DNA of 64,000 bases from Alicycliphilus denitrificans K601 (GCF_000204645.1 NC_015422.1:1436001-1500000); one strand, 5' to 3'; counted from the first letter of the stretch, positions 10,600 to 19,442 are shown. The notes: generated by a model not told the origin, from the letters alone. Program-made: numbers and translations.

Positions 10600-11820
10600 A
10601 TGCAAAAACAAGTCTTGATTGCCGGCGGCGGCATCGGGGGCCTGGCCGCGGCGCTGGGCAGCGCGCGCGCGGGCTGGGAGGTGCGGCTGTTCGAGCGCGC
10701 AAGCGCGTTCACCGAGATCGGCGCGGGCGTGCAGATCGGCCCCAACGTGGTGCGGCGCCTGCAGGCCTGGGGCCTGCAGGGCGCGCTGCAGGCGGTGGCG
10801 GCCTTCCCCGAGCGGCTGCGGGTGCGCAGCGCGCTGACCGGTGCCGAGCTGGCCGCGCTGCCCTTGGGCGCGCGCGCCATAGAGCGCTACGGCGCGGCCT
10901 ACGCCACCATCCACCGGGCCGACCTGCACGGCCTGCTGCTGGCCGCCGTGCGCGATCTGCCCGGGGTGCACCTGAACCTGGGGCTGTCCGTGCAGGAGCA
11001 TGCGCAGGAGGGCGGCGCCGTCACCGTGCGCCTGGCGCATGTCGATGGCCGACTCGTCGAGGTGGAGGGCGACGCCCTGATAGGCGCCGACGGGCTGCGC
11101 AGCGGCACGCGCGCGCGTCTGCTGGGCGAGGCGCCCACGCGCGCCTCGGGCCACCTGGCCTACCGCGCCGTGGTGCGCCAGGACCAGCTGCCCCAGGCGC
11201 TGCGCTCGGGCGACGTCACGGCCTGGCTGGGCCCGCGCCTGCACGTGGTGCAGTACCCGCTGCGCCGCGGCGAACTGCTCAACGTGGTGGCCATACGCCA
11301 CGGCCGCCCGCCGGCCGACCTCGAATCCTGGGACCACGGCGCCAACGCCGCCGACCTGGAGGCCGCGCTGGCCCGCACCTGCGCGCCGCTGCAGGACCTG
11401 ATCCGCGCCGTGCCCCAGGCCGGCGGCGGCTGGCGCCTGTGGCCGCTGCTCGACCGAGCGCCCGTCGCCGGCCCGCACGAGATGGCGCGCGGCCTGGTCG
11501 CGCTGCTGGGCGACGCGGCCCACCCCATGCGGCCCTACCTGGCGCAAGGCGCCGGCATGGCCATCGAGGACGCGGCCGAGCTGCAGCGCGCCCTGGCCAT
11601 GCACGACCTGGAGGTGCCGCTGCGCCTCACCCGCTACGCGCTCAACCGCTGGCAGCGCAACGCGCGCGTGCAGGAACGCTCGCGCCGCAACGGCCGCATC
11701 TTCCACGCCACGGGCCCCGTGCGCTGGGGGCGCGACCTGGCGCTGCGCCTGCTGGGCGAGCGCCTGCTGGACGTGCCCTGGCTCTACCGCGGCGACGGGT
11801 CCAGCGCCAGCCTGCTTTGA
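10600..11820 (+). CDS. FAD-dependent monooxygenase (salicylate hydroxylase-like group A flavoprotein)
   Basis: A 406-residue single-component flavin hydroxylase. It shows the dinucleotide-binding GGGIGG at residues 8-13, the DG motif in LIGADGLRS near residue 165 and the GD motif LLGDAAHPM near residue 305, all in family order. Such enzymes hydroxylate aromatic rings using NAD(P)H and O2; the closest named types are salicylate hydroxylase and 6-hydroxynicotinate 3-monooxygenase, but the substrate cannot be read from sequence. The ATG at 10600 lies 14 bases after GAGGAGG, rather far. It is 23 bp downstream of acnA and ends at a palindromic repeat shared with the convergent MFS gene. Confidence 0.85.
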   Translation: MQKQVLIAGGGIGGLAAALGSARAGWEVRLFERASAFTEIGAGVQIGPNVVRRLQAWGLQGALQAVAAFPERLRVRSALTGAELAALPLGARAIERYGAAYATIHRADLHGLLLAAVRDLPGVHLNLGLSVQEHAQEGGAVTVRLAHVDGRLVEVEGDALIGADGLRSGTRARLLGEAPTRASGHLAYRAVVRQDQLPQALRSGDVTAWLGPRLHVVQYPLRRGELLNVVAIRHGRPPADLESWDHGANAADLEAALARTCAPLQDLIRAVPQAGGGWRLWPLLDRAPVAGPHEMARGLVALLGDAAHPMRPYLAQGAGMAIEDAAELQRALAMHDLEVPLRLTRYALNRWQRNARVQERSRRNGRIFHATGPVRWGRDLALRLLGERLLDVPWLYRGDGSSASLL

Positions 11821-11823
11821 TTT

Positions 11824-11875
11824 CGATAGCTGGCAGCCCTTGCTAAACGGGCGCTGGAAGCCAATATGGCTTCAA
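11824..11875. repeat. Dispersed palindromic repeat between monooxygenase and MFS genes
   Basis: AGCTGGCAGCCC, an 11-bp spacer, GCGCTG-gaa-GCC, followed by the TTCAAA tail common to the family. It overlaps the last codon and stop of the convergent MFS transporter (stop at 11872-11874). Confidence 0.75.
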
Positions 11876-13110
11876 ACCCCATCCGAAGGGGGATTCGGCA
11901 ACAGCCAGAACGCGCCCGCCCCCAGCACCAGCAGCGCCGCGATGCAGCCCAGCACCGCCACGAACGGGTCCATGCCGCGCTCCTGGGCCAGCGACGCCAC
12001 CAGCCCCGTGAACCACTGCATGGCGGCCACGCCCAGGAACATGGCCATGGTGAACACCGCCATGGCCCGGCCCGTGAGCGCCGCCGGGTAGGCCACGCGC
12101 ACGTCGGCGTACTGCAACACGATGAAGCCCGACAGCAGGCCGGTGAGCAGCATGCACGCCACGTCCACCCAGGCGGAGTGCAGCAGCGCCATGGCCGCGA
12201 AGAGCAGCGCCAGCAGCAGCGTGCAGGTCAGTATCCAGCGCCGCCGCACGGCCGGGCCGGGGTCTATGCGGCCGAACAGCATGGGCCCGCACAGCGCCAC
12301 CACCGAGAGCGCCAGCGCCACGTTGCCGCTTTGCACCAGCGAGAAGCCGTGGCGCTCGATCAGCATGGGCCCCAGCCAGAGCCCGCGCAGGGAGATCAGG
12401 GCGGCATAGGTCACGGCGCCCAGCGCCACGATGCCCCAGGTGTGCGCCAGCGTGAACAGCGCGGCGAAGCGCAGCACCGCCTCGCGCACGGATTCGCGCG
12501 GCGCGTCGTGCGCGGGGCTGCGCGCGGGCTCGCGCACGCTGCGCCACATCCACAGCCAGGCCAACAGCGCCATGAGCGCCAGCACCGCGAAGCCCGCGCG
12601 CCACGACCACTGCTGCACCAGCCACGCCAGCGGCGTGCCCGTGAACAGCATGCCCAGCGTGCCCAGCGCCATGGCCATGCCCGACATGGCCGCGAAGCGC
12701 TGCGGCGCGAAATGCCGCGCGATGAACACCGTGCACACCAGGAAGGCGGGCGCGCAGCCCACGCCGATCAGCGCCTGCCCCAGCACCAGCAGGCCCAGGC
12801 CCGGCGCCAGCGCCGACAGCAGCGCGCCCGCGATGCACAGCGGGAACGCGGCCAGGATCGTGCGGCGCACGCCGTACAGGTCTATGCCTATGCCCATGAA
12901 GAGCTGCATGGCCCCGAAGGTGAAATGGAAGGTCGCCGCGAACACCCCCAGCGCCTGGGGCGAGAGCGCGAAGTCCGCCTGCAGCGGCGCCGCCAGGATG
13001 GCGGCCACGGTGCGGAACGCCGAGCTGAGCGCGAAGCCCGAGGTCAGCGCCACCAGCATCGCCAGCGCCGCGCGCGGCGCAAGGACGGGGGCATCGGGGG
13101 CGGACGTCAT
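11872..13110 (-). CDS. MFS transporter
   Basis: A 412-residue major facilitator. About twelve hydrophobic segments are visible, with the family signature between helices 2 and 3 as GIDLYGVRRTI and a long polar loop near residues 185-205 between the two halves. The start at 13110 gives a normal short cytosolic N-terminus; the frame extends 43 codons upstream into an Arg/Ser-rich stretch typical of antisense sequence. It is 25 bp downstream of a second MFS gene in the same direction. The substrate is unknown. Its stop codon lies inside a dispersed repeat. Confidence 0.85.
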   Translation of the reverse strand: MTSAPDAPVLAPRAALAMLVALTSGFALSSAFRTVAAILAAPLQADFALSPQALGVFAATFHFTFGAMQLFMGIGIDLYGVRRTILAAFPLCIAGALLSALAPGLGLLVLGQALIGVGCAPAFLVCTVFIARHFAPQRFAAMSGMAMALGTLGMLFTGTPLAWLVQQWSWRAGFAVLALMALLAWLWMWRSVREPARSPAHDAPRESVREAVLRFAALFTLAHTWGIVALGAVTYAALISLRGLWLGPMLIERHGFSLVQSGNVALALSVVALCGPMLFGRIDPGPAVRRRWILTCTLLLALLFAAMALLHSAWVDVACMLLTGLLSGFIVLQYADVRVAYPAALTGRAMAVFTMAMFLGVAAMQWFTGLVASLAQERGMDPFVAVLGCIAALLVLGAGAFWLLPNPPSDGV

Positions 13111-13135
13111 GCCCGCAAGACTACCTGAACGCGGG

Positions 13136-14365
13136 TCACGCGCGGGCCTGGGCCGCGCTCCTCGCCATCGCCGCTGCCAGCGCCACGACGGCCAGGACGA
13201 GCGGGACGAAAGAGACCCAGAGCACCGCGTTCCAGCCATAGGCCGACAGCAGGCTGCCGGACAGGAACGAGCCGATGGCCATCAGGCCGAACACGATGAA
13301 GTCGTTGAGCGACTGCACGCGCGTCCTTTCCTCGGGCCGGTGGCACTCCAGCACCAGCGCGGACGCGCCGAGGAACCCGAAGTTCCAGCCCAGCCCCAGC
13401 AGGACCAGCGTGGCCCAGAAATGCGCCACGTCGATGCCTCCCAGCCCGACGGCGGCGGAAAGCCCGGTCAGCAGCAGGCCCACGATGGCCATGCGCCCCG
13501 CGCCGAAGCGCGCAATCAGGTGGCCCGTGAAGAAGCTGGGCGCGTACATCGCGATCACGTGCCACTGCAGGCCCAGGTTGGCGGACTCCTGCGAATGTCC
13601 GCAGATGCGCATCGCCAGCGGCGCGGACGTCATGAGGAAGTTCATCAGCAGATAGGACACGGCGCCGCCGATGGCCGCGGCGACGAAGCGCGGCTGGCGC
13701 GCGATCTCGGCCAGCGGCCGGCCGCCGGCGATCTCCTGCGCGGTCGGCATCGGCAGGTGCACCCCCAGCAGGATGAGGGCCGAGACCGCCGCCACCGCCG
13801 CCTGCACGAGGAAGGTGGCCGCGAACATGTGGGGCGGCCACAGGTCCATGGTCCAGGTCACCAGCTGCGGCCCCACCACGCCGGCGGCCACGCCCCCGGC
13901 CATCACGAGCGACAGCGCCCGCGGCCGCCGGGCCGGCGCCACGCCGTCGGCCGCCGCGAAGCGGAACGACAGCACCACGGCCGCGTAGCTGCCGCCGAAG
14001 AAGGTCGCCAGGCAGAACAGCCAGAACCAGCCCTGGATGATGGCCAGCATGGCCAGCAGGCCTGTGAGCACGCCCGCGCCGGTGCCCGCCAGGAAGGCGG
14101 TGCGCCGCCCGAACCGCCGGGCGATGGCGCCCACGGGCAGGGTGCACGCGGCCATGCCCACGACGAAGATGGAGACGGGCAGCGTGGCCAGCATCGGCGT
14201 GGGGGCCAGCATGTTGCCGACGATGGCGCCCGTGGCGTAGACCACCACCGAGTTCGCGCCCGCCAGCGCCTGGGCGACGGACAGGCGCCAGATGTTGCTG
14301 CTCTGAACCTTCTCGGGCAGCACGGCGGAGAGGTCGCCCATGGGCGTGGTGGTGGTGCTTGTCAT
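13136..14365 (-). CDS. MFS transporter
   Basis: A 409-residue major facilitator with about twelve membrane segments. Signatures include GAIARRFGRRTAF after helix 2 and FTGHLIARFGAGRM at the equivalent loop of the second half. The ATG at 14365 starts a short polar N-terminus (MTSTTTTPMGDL). It is only loosely similar to the neighbouring MFS protein, so this is not an obvious recent tandem duplication. Both are probably transcribed together from the gap at 14366-14517. The substrate is unknown. Confidence 0.85.
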   Translation of the reverse strand: MTSTTTTPMGDLSAVLPEKVQSSNIWRLSVAQALAGANSVVVYATGAIVGNMLAPTPMLATLPVSIFVVGMAACTLPVGAIARRFGRRTAFLAGTGAGVLTGLLAMLAIIQGWFWLFCLATFFGGSYAAVVLSFRFAAADGVAPARRPRALSLVMAGGVAAGVVGPQLVTWTMDLWPPHMFAATFLVQAAVAAVSALILLGVHLPMPTAQEIAGGRPLAEIARQPRFVAAAIGGAVSYLLMNFLMTSAPLAMRICGHSQESANLGLQWHVIAMYAPSFFTGHLIARFGAGRMAIVGLLLTGLSAAVGLGGIDVAHFWATLVLLGLGWNFGFLGASALVLECHRPEERTRVQSLNDFIVFGLMAIGSFLSGSLLSAYGWNAVLWVSFVPLVLAVVALAAAMARSAAQARA

Positions 14366-14483
14366 GTTTTCTTATGGAGGTTCTGGCAAGCCCCTCATGC
14401 CGAGGGGCGCGGCGGTATCCGGTGCGAGTTTCCCACGACCAGCGCCGATCGGGGTGTTTTCGGGCTTCACAGCTTACCCGATG

Positions 14484-14498
14484 AGCGCTGGCAGCTAT
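14484..14498. repeat. Half-site of the dispersed palindrome
   Basis: AGCGCTGGCAGCTAT, identical to the right half-site of the copy at the end of mdtC. No left half-site is found at the expected 11-bp distance, so this is a degraded copy between a response-regulator gene and an MFS gene. Confidence 0.55.
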
Positions 14499-14517
14499 GG
14501 AATCGGAAGCGCCAGGC

Positions 14518-15324
14518 CTACATTCCCTTGAACCGGTGCGCATACAGCCGGCTCACGGCCAGCCGCTCGGGCCGGCCCCGCAGCTGCAGGTGCAGGCGGC
14601 CGGCCTCATCGCGCACGGCGGCGGCGATGGCGTCGGCACGCACCAGCGTGCCGCGGTGCACCTGCCAGAACGCGGCGGGGTCGAGCTGCGCGGCCAGTTC
14701 CTTGAGCGGGGTGCGGATCAGGTATTCGTGCTCGGCGGTGAGCACGCGCACGTACTTGTCGGCGGCCTCGAAGTACAGCACCTCGGCCACGGGAACGAAG
14801 TGGATCTGCGCGCCGCTGCCGGCCTGGATCACGTCCAGGCGCGGGGCCGCGGGCGAGGGCGCGGCGCCCCCCACGCCCGGCGCCTGCACCAGTTCGCGCA
14901 GCTGGGCCAGCGTCTGCTCCAGCGCGGGCGATGCGCGCTGCTGCAGCGCCTGGCGCAGCTTGTGCACCGTCCTGTCCAGCCGCCCGGGCTGCACGGGCTT
15001 GAGCAGGTAGTCCACGGCCTGCGCCTCGAAAGCTTGCACGGCGTACTGGTCGTAGGCGGTGACGAAGACCAGTGCGGGGAAGGGCCGCGCGCCGGTGTCC
15101 CAGGCGTCAGCCAGCTCCACGGCGGCGTCCAGGCCGCTCTGGCCCGGCATGCGGATGTCGAAGAACATCACGTCGGGCATGAGGCGCAGCGCCTCGCGCA
15201 CGGCCGACAGGCCGTCGCCCACCGTGGCGGCGATGGCAAGCCCGGGCCAGGCGCGGGCCAGTTCCTGCTGCAGCGCGGCGGCCAGCAGCGGCTCATCCTC
15301 GGCGATCAGGGCGGTCGGTTGCAT
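14518..15324 (-). CDS. LytTR-family response regulator (AlgR/LytR type)
   Basis: A 268-residue transcriptional regulator. The receiver domain (residues 1-125) has acidic residues E9/D10, the phosphoacceptor D56 in FFDIRMPG, a Thr in FVTAYD and the Lys in LLKPVQ. A linker rich in Ala/Pro leads to the C-terminal LytTR DNA-binding domain (about 165-265), with ADKYVRVLT and the helix-like FWQVHRGTLVR. Its start overlaps the kinase gene by 32 bp, so the two are translationally coupled partners. The target genes are unknown; the two small membrane proteins upstream in the same operon are candidates. Confidence 0.92.
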   Translation of the reverse strand: MQPTALIAEDEPLLAAALQQELARAWPGLAIAATVGDGLSAVREALRLMPDVMFFDIRMPGQSGLDAAVELADAWDTGARPFPALVFVTAYDQYAVQAFEAQAVDYLLKPVQPGRLDRTVHKLRQALQQRASPALEQTLAQLRELVQAPGVGGAAPSPAAPRLDVIQAGSGAQIHFVPVAEVLYFEAADKYVRVLTAEHEYLIRTPLKELAAQLDPAAFWQVHRGTLVRADAIAAAVRDEAGRLHLQLRGRPERLAVSRLYAHRFKGM

Positions 15325-16348
15325 GTTTCAAGGGAAAAGTGACGATAGCGCTTGTACCACCAGCGCTGGAAGCTATCAATTCAAGAGTGGCCGCGCTACC
15401 GTACAGCGTGGCCAGGCGCTCGCGCACCTGCTGCAGGCCGAACCGGGTGCCGTCGTTTCCTGCCTCTGCGCCGGGGCCGGCGCCCGTGTCGTGCACGCTC
15501 AGCTGCAGGCGCGCGCCGTCCTTCAGCAGCCGGGCCTGCACGGCCACGCTGCCGCCCGCCACCTGCGGCTCCAGCCCGTGGCGGATGGCGTTCTCCGCCA
15601 GCGGTTGCAGCAGCAGCGGCGGCACCGGCACGTCGCGCAGCGCATCCGGCAGGTCCAGCCGGTACTGCAGGCGCGGCCCCATGCGCACGGCGATCAGCGC
15701 GAGGTAGTCGGCCAGGCGCGCGAACTCCTCCGACAGCGGGTGCAGCGCGCTGCGCGATGCGCCCAGCGTGGCGCGCAGATAGGCGATCAGGTGGTCCAGC
15801 ATGGCCTGGGCGCGCGCCGGGTCGCTGGCGATGAGCACGCGCAGGTTGGCCAGCGTGTTGAACAGCATGTGCGGCTCCAGCTGCGTTTCCAGCAGCTTCA
15901 GGCGCGCCTCGGCGGCCCGGCCTTGCGCATCGGCCATGCGCGCCTGCAGCCAGGCGCTCTTTCCCCGGGTGTGGAACCAGTAGGTGGCCGCCGTGCCCGC
16001 GAGCAGCGTGATGCCGATGGAGGTGCGCAGGTGCGCGCCGCTCCAGGTGGAATGGCCCGTCCATGCGTCGGCCAGCAGCGAGCCCAGCACGAAGCCCAGG
16101 GCGATGCCGCAGGCGGGCAGCGCCATGCCGCGCCAGCCGGCGGGCCAGCCGGTGCCGGCGCTCGACGCGAGCAGGTGGCGCCCGATGTCGATGAACGCCC
16201 AGCACAGCACGCCGATGCACAGCGAGTACGCGAGCGGCACGCCGTAGGGCTGCTCGGGCCGGAAGGCGTACTGGATGGCCGCGACCGCCAGGCAGAAGGC
16301 CAGGGTCTGCAGCAGGTGCCGCAGCTTATCGATCCAGTCGATGGGCAT
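15293..16348 (-). CDS. LytS/AlgZ-type sensor histidine kinase
   Basis: A 351-residue membrane kinase. Four hydrophobic segments lie in residues 10-125. The His_kinase domain follows with phosphoacceptor H160 in QLEPHMLFN, the hallmark of this family. The ATPase domain has the N-box LAENAIRHG (about 248), the G1 box DTGAGPG and a later GLQQVRERL helix. No extracellular sensor domain is present, so the membrane segments probably sense. The final 20 residues, including the G2-like SSAGGTS, are encoded by a copy of the dispersed palindrome (15344-15386). It is 9 bp downstream of the 2TM gene and overlaps the regulator gene. Confidence 0.9.
   Translation of the reverse strand: MPIDWIDKLRHLLQTLAFCLAVAAIQYAFRPEQPYGVPLAYSLCIGVLCWAFIDIGRHLLASSAGTGWPAGWRGMALPACGIALGFVLGSLLADAWTGHSTWSGAHLRTSIGITLLAGTAATYWFHTRGKSAWLQARMADAQGRAAEARLKLLETQLEPHMLFNTLANLRVLIASDPARAQAMLDHLIAYLRATLGASRSALHPLSEEFARLADYLALIAVRMGPRLQYRLDLPDALRDVPVPPLLLQPLAENAIRHGLEPQVAGGSVAVQARLLKDGARLQLSVHDTGAGPGAEAGNDGTRFGLQQVRERLATLYGSAATLELIASSAGGTSAIVTFPLKHATDRPDRRG
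15344..15386. repeat. Dispersed palindromic repeat at the 3' end of the histidine kinase gene
   Basis: GATAGC (15344-15349) pairs with GCTATC (15372-15377); the inner half-sites are again separated by exactly 11 bp. It is read in frame as the ELIASSAGGTSAIV segment near the kinase C-terminus. Confidence 0.7.
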
Positions 16349-16357
16349 GGGGGTGCC

Positions 16358-16729
16358 TCAGCGTTCCTGGCGCTCGCGTTGCAGGCGTTCGCGCTCGCGT
16401 TGCACCATGCGCTCGCGCAGGCCGCTGCCCGTGCCCAGCACGAAGACCGACACGCCGTGCAGCGCCAGTCCCAGCCCCCAGCCCAGCAGCGGGAACACCG
16501 ACCAGGGCCGCTGGCCCCAGCCGTAGCGCGAGAAGGCGAACAGCGCCAGGTTGACCGCCACGTAGACCAGCGCGTGCGCGTACCAGCCGAGCTTGGCGCC
16601 CGCGCGCTTGCGCGCCAGCCGTTCGATGTCGTCGTCGGGGATCATGTCGGTCATTCTAGGGAGGGGGCGGCGGCCGTCCAGGCGCTCGGCGGGGCCGCCG
16701 CCGATGGCGGCAGGGGTTTCGGTATGCAT
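16358..16729 (-). CDS. Small membrane protein with a 2TM domain
   Basis: A 123-residue protein. The start at 16729 has GGAG eight bases upstream. A polar N-terminus of about 45 residues is followed by AKLGWYAHALVYVAVNLALF and WSVFPLLGWGLGLALHGV, the paired helices of the 2TM domain often found next to LytTR systems or fused to their kinases. The C-terminus is highly charged (RERMVQRERERLQRERQER), probably helical and cytosolic. It lies between a membrane protein gene and the LytS-type kinase with gaps of 11 and 9 bp, so it is probably part of, or regulated by, that two-component system. An internal ATG at the MTDMIPDDD segment is an alternative start. Confidence 0.75.
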   Translation of the reverse strand: MHTETPAAIGGGPAERLDGRRPLPRMTDMIPDDDIERLARKRAGAKLGWYAHALVYVAVNLALFAFSRYGWGQRPWSVFPLLGWGLGLALHGVSVFVLGTGSGLRERMVQRERERLQRERQER

Positions 16730-16740
16730 GGCGGGCTCCT

Positions 16741-17292
16741 TCAGGCAAAGGCCGGGCGCGTGCGCCGCACCAGGTGCCACAGGCGCGCGGCACGCGCCAG
16801 CAGCAGGCCGTTGAACAGGCCGTAGAGCGCGGCCACCTGCAGGGCGAAGCCGCCGTCGTGGCCCAGCGCGGGCTGCAGCGCCAGCTCCACGCCGACGAGG
16901 TACTTGGTCAGGAAGATCGCCAGGATGAGCAGCAGGGGCACGGGGCTGCCGGGCAGGTGAAAGCGCAGCGCTTGCGCGTCGAAGCGCACGCCCGCGGGCG
17001 GCGTGCCGCGCAGGGCCAGGCTGGCCAGCGCGGCCGCGCCGGCGGCCAGCAGCCAGACGGCGAGGGCGCCGCCGCCCGGCTCGGCGCCGAAGGCCGACAG
17101 CAGGCCCCAGGCCGAGAACGCGGCGAGCGCCAGCGGCATGAACAGCACGCGGCGCAGCCCGGCCTGGCGCGGCAGCGTCTGCGACAGGCCCAGCCAGAGC
17201 AGGGTAGCGAGCAGGTACCAGACCCAGGAGGGCGTGCCCTGGACGATGGAGGCCAGCATCTGCGGCTGGTGCGTGGCGATGTGGATCAGCAT
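16741..17292 (-). CDS. Six-segment membrane protein of unknown function (DUF6622-like)
   Basis: A 183-residue protein starting MLIHIATHQPQM, with AAGGAG seven bases before the ATG at 17292. Roughly six hydrophobic segments fill almost the whole length, and it ends RRTRPAF. The N-terminal pattern (short amphipathic lead, then TPSWVWYLLATLLWLGL) resembles DUF6622 proteins; that link is from memory. It is the first gene of a four-gene minus-strand operon with the 2TM protein, LytS-type kinase and LytTR regulator. No catalytic motif is visible. It may be a membrane partner of the sensor system or its regulated output. Confidence 0.7.
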   Translation of the reverse strand: MLIHIATHQPQMLASIVQGTPSWVWYLLATLLWLGLSQTLPRQAGLRRVLFMPLALAAFSAWGLLSAFGAEPGGGALAVWLLAAGAAALASLALRGTPPAGVRFDAQALRFHLPGSPVPLLLILAIFLTKYLVGVELALQPALGHDGGFALQVAALYGLFNGLLLARAARLWHLVRRTRPAFA

Positions 17293-17478
17293 GGCGGACT
17301 CCTTGTGCGGTGACGGGATGGAGAGCACTGTGCGCGCCGGCACTCGCGCCCGCCATGGCCGTGCGACGGATGGCGGCCGCCGCGGCGCGAGATGCGGCGC
17401 CGGCGGCGTGAATGGCGGCGGCGCGCCCGCGTCCGGCGCGGATAATCCGCGTTTTGCTTTTTTCGTCAGGACGCTTGC

Positions 17479-18303
17479 GTGGACTCTCTCTTGCTGCTCA
17501 AGGCCGCCATCATGGGCGTGGTCGAAGGGCTGACCGAATTCCTTCCGATCTCATCCACCGGCCACCTGATCCTCGCGGGCTCGCTGCTGGGCTTCGACGA
17601 TGCCAAGGCCAAGGTCTTCGACATCGCCATCCAGACGGGCGCCATATTCGCCGTCATCCTCGTGTACTGGCAGCGCATCCGCGACACGCTGGTGGCGCTG
17701 CCCAGCCAGCGCCAGGCCCGGCGCTTCGCGCTCAACGTGCTGATCGGCTTCTTCCCGGCGGTGCTGCTGGGGCTGCTGCTGGGCAAGGCCATCAAGGCGC
17801 ACCTGTTCACGCCCGTGGTGGTGGCGTCCACCTTCATCGTGGGCGGCTTCATCATCCTGTGGGCCGAGCGGCGCCAGCAGGGGACCGTGCGCATCCATTC
17901 GGTGGACGACATGGGGCCGTGGGACGCGCTCAAGGTCGGCCTGGCGCAGTGCCTGGCCATGGTGCCGGGCACGAGCCGCAGCGGTGCCACCATCATCGGC
18001 GGCATGCTGCTGGGCCTTTCGCGCAAGGCGGCGACGGACTATTCGTTCTTCCTGGCCATCCCCACGCTGATCGGCGCCGGCGCGTACAGCCTGTACAAGG
18101 AGCGGGCGCTGCTCTCGATGGCCGACGTGCCGCTGTTCGTCGTGGGGCTGGTGTTCTCCTTCATCAGCGCCTGGCTGTGCGTGCGCTGGCTGCTGCGCTA
18201 CATCAGCACGCACAGCTTCGTGCCGTTCGCCTATTACCGCATCGTGTTCGGGGTGGTGGTGCTGGCCACGGCCTGGATGGGTGTGGTGACCTGGGCCGAT
18301 TGA
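17479..18303 (+). CDS. uppP: Undecaprenyl-diphosphatase
   Basis: Dephosphorylates undecaprenyl pyrophosphate so the lipid carrier can be reused for peptidoglycan and other wall polymers; overproduction gives bacitracin resistance. The 274-residue integral membrane protein has both catalytic motifs: [14 protein letters not shown] at residues 14-27 and [13 protein letters not shown] near 162-174. It uses a GTG start at 17479. It stands alone, divergent from the operon to its left and convergent with the alpha/beta hydrolase gene whose stop is only 16 bp away. Confidence 0.96.
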   Translation: MDSLLLLKAAIMGVVEGLTEFLPISSTGHLILAGSLLGFDDAKAKVFDIAIQTGAIFAVILVYWQRIRDTLVALPSQRQARRFALNVLIGFFPAVLLGLLLGKAIKAHLFTPVVVASTFIVGGFIILWAERRQQGTVRIHSVDDMGPWDALKVGLAQCLAMVPGTSRSGATIIGGMLLGLSRKAATDYSFFLAIPTLIGAGAYSLYKERALLSMADVPLFVVGLVFSFISAWLCVRWLLRYISTHSFVPFAYYRIVFGVVVLATAWMGVVTWAD

Positions 18304-18318
18304 TTGACTGACTGAATT

Positions 18319-19131
18319 TCAGGCGGCCAGCCGCTCCAGGTTGAGCAGCGACGCCTCGATGGCCGCAGCCGTTGCCAGGGGCTGCTCCATGGGGAACAGG
18401 TGGCTGCCGTCCAGCATCATCACGCGGCCCTGGGTGATGCGCCGGGTCATGGCCATGCCCACCTGGCGCATCTCGGCCGAGTCGCGCCCGCCGATGAAGG
18501 CGGCCGGGCACTTGAGCGGGTGCGTCTGCAGGAGCCGCCCCAGGTTGTGCGGCAGGGTGTTGTAGATCTGGGTCTCGATCGCGCGGTCGAAGCTCAGCAC
18601 GCGCTTGCCGTCCTGGTCCTGCAGCCCGTGGGCCACGTAGTCTTGCAGCACGCGCGGATCCCAGTGCGCGAACGCCTTCTTGCGGCGGAAGTGCTCCAGC
18701 GCCTCCTCGGTGCTGGCCCAGCTGTTCCTGCGCGCGCGGCTGATGCGCCCGGGCGAGACGGCGCCCACCACCTGGGCCTGCTTGGCCATGCCCAGCGCAC
18801 CTGCGCGCCAGCCGCCGATCAGGGGCGAGTCGATCAGCACCACTCCGCGCGCGAGCTCGGGGTGGCGCGCTGCGGCCATCACGCTCAGGAAGCCGCCGAG
18901 CGAGTGGCCCACGAGGAAGGCCTGCTCTCCCGTGCGCCGCTGCTGCTCGGCGGCGAAGTCCGCCAGCTGCTGCACCAGGTGCGGCCAGTTGTTGCTGACG
19001 GGGTAGCGTTCGTCGTGGCCGTAGCGCTCCACGGCGCTGACCTTGAAGCCCCGCTTGCGCAGCGCATCGAACAGCACGCGGTAGGTGCTGGCGGGAAAAC
19101 TGTTGGCGTGGGAAAAGACGATGGAGGCCAT
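18319..19131 (-). CDS. Alpha/beta-fold hydrolase
   Basis: A 270-residue serine hydrolase. The nucleophile elbow is GHSLGG with S77, an acidic residue likely lies in the SP or FIGGRDS region (about 220), and the histidine is in DGSHLFP near residue 244. The oxyanion strand reads VFSHANSFPAS. No signal peptide is seen, so it is cytosolic. The substrate is unknown; esterase or thioesterase-like activity is typical of the family. It is divergent from the mdt efflux operon across a spacer filled mostly by the 201-bp inverted-repeat element. Confidence 0.82.
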   Translation of the reverse strand: MASIVFSHANSFPASTYRVLFDALRKRGFKVSAVERYGHDERYPVSNNWPHLVQQLADFAAEQQRRTGEQAFLVGHSLGGFLSVMAAARHPELARGVVLIDSPLIGGWRAGALGMAKQAQVVGAVSPGRISRARRNSWASTEEALEHFRRKKAFAHWDPRVLQDYVAHGLQDQDGKRVLSFDRAIETQIYNTLPHNLGRLLQTHPLKCPAAFIGGRDSAEMRQVGMAMTRRITQGRVMMLDGSHLFPMEQPLATAAAIEASLLNLERLAA

Positions 19132-19220
19132 GGCGCGTGGGGCAGTGTCGTGGTGCCGATCTTCGCACGACCTTTACCCGCTCTTCACGCGCCATCGGGA
19201 CACCGGCCGCTATGATCTTC

Positions 19221-19421
19221 AGAACGTGTTCATGGCCTTTTCATGATGCTCGCAAGGCAGCAGAAAGCCGCAGTCTAGGCGCACGCCGCAGGCCATGCTG
19301 GCGGCCTGGGCAAGGCGGACAACGACGAGTGCGGCTTTCTGCTGCCTTGCCCGCAGGGTTGCCCCGCAAAGACAGCGTCTGCGGGGCAACGGGCATCACG
19401 AAAAGGCCATGAACACGTTCT
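19221..19421. repeat. 201-bp nested inverted-repeat element upstream of mdtA
   Basis: Outer arms of 29 bp (19221-19249 and 19393-19421) are inverted with one mismatch. Inside, a perfect 21-bp inverted pair spans 19252-19272 and 19330-19350, its loop containing a further 6-bp pair (CAGGCC 19289-19294 with GGCCTG 19303-19308). A second inner hairpin has a perfect 10-bp stem, 19358-19367 with 19381-19390. The whole folds as an outer stem enclosing two hairpins. No ORF is credible within it. It could be a MITE-like element or a structured leader, as it ends 21 bases before the GTG of mdtA. Confidence 0.85.
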
Positions 19422-19442
19422 TTCTATCGCGGAGAAGCTCTC

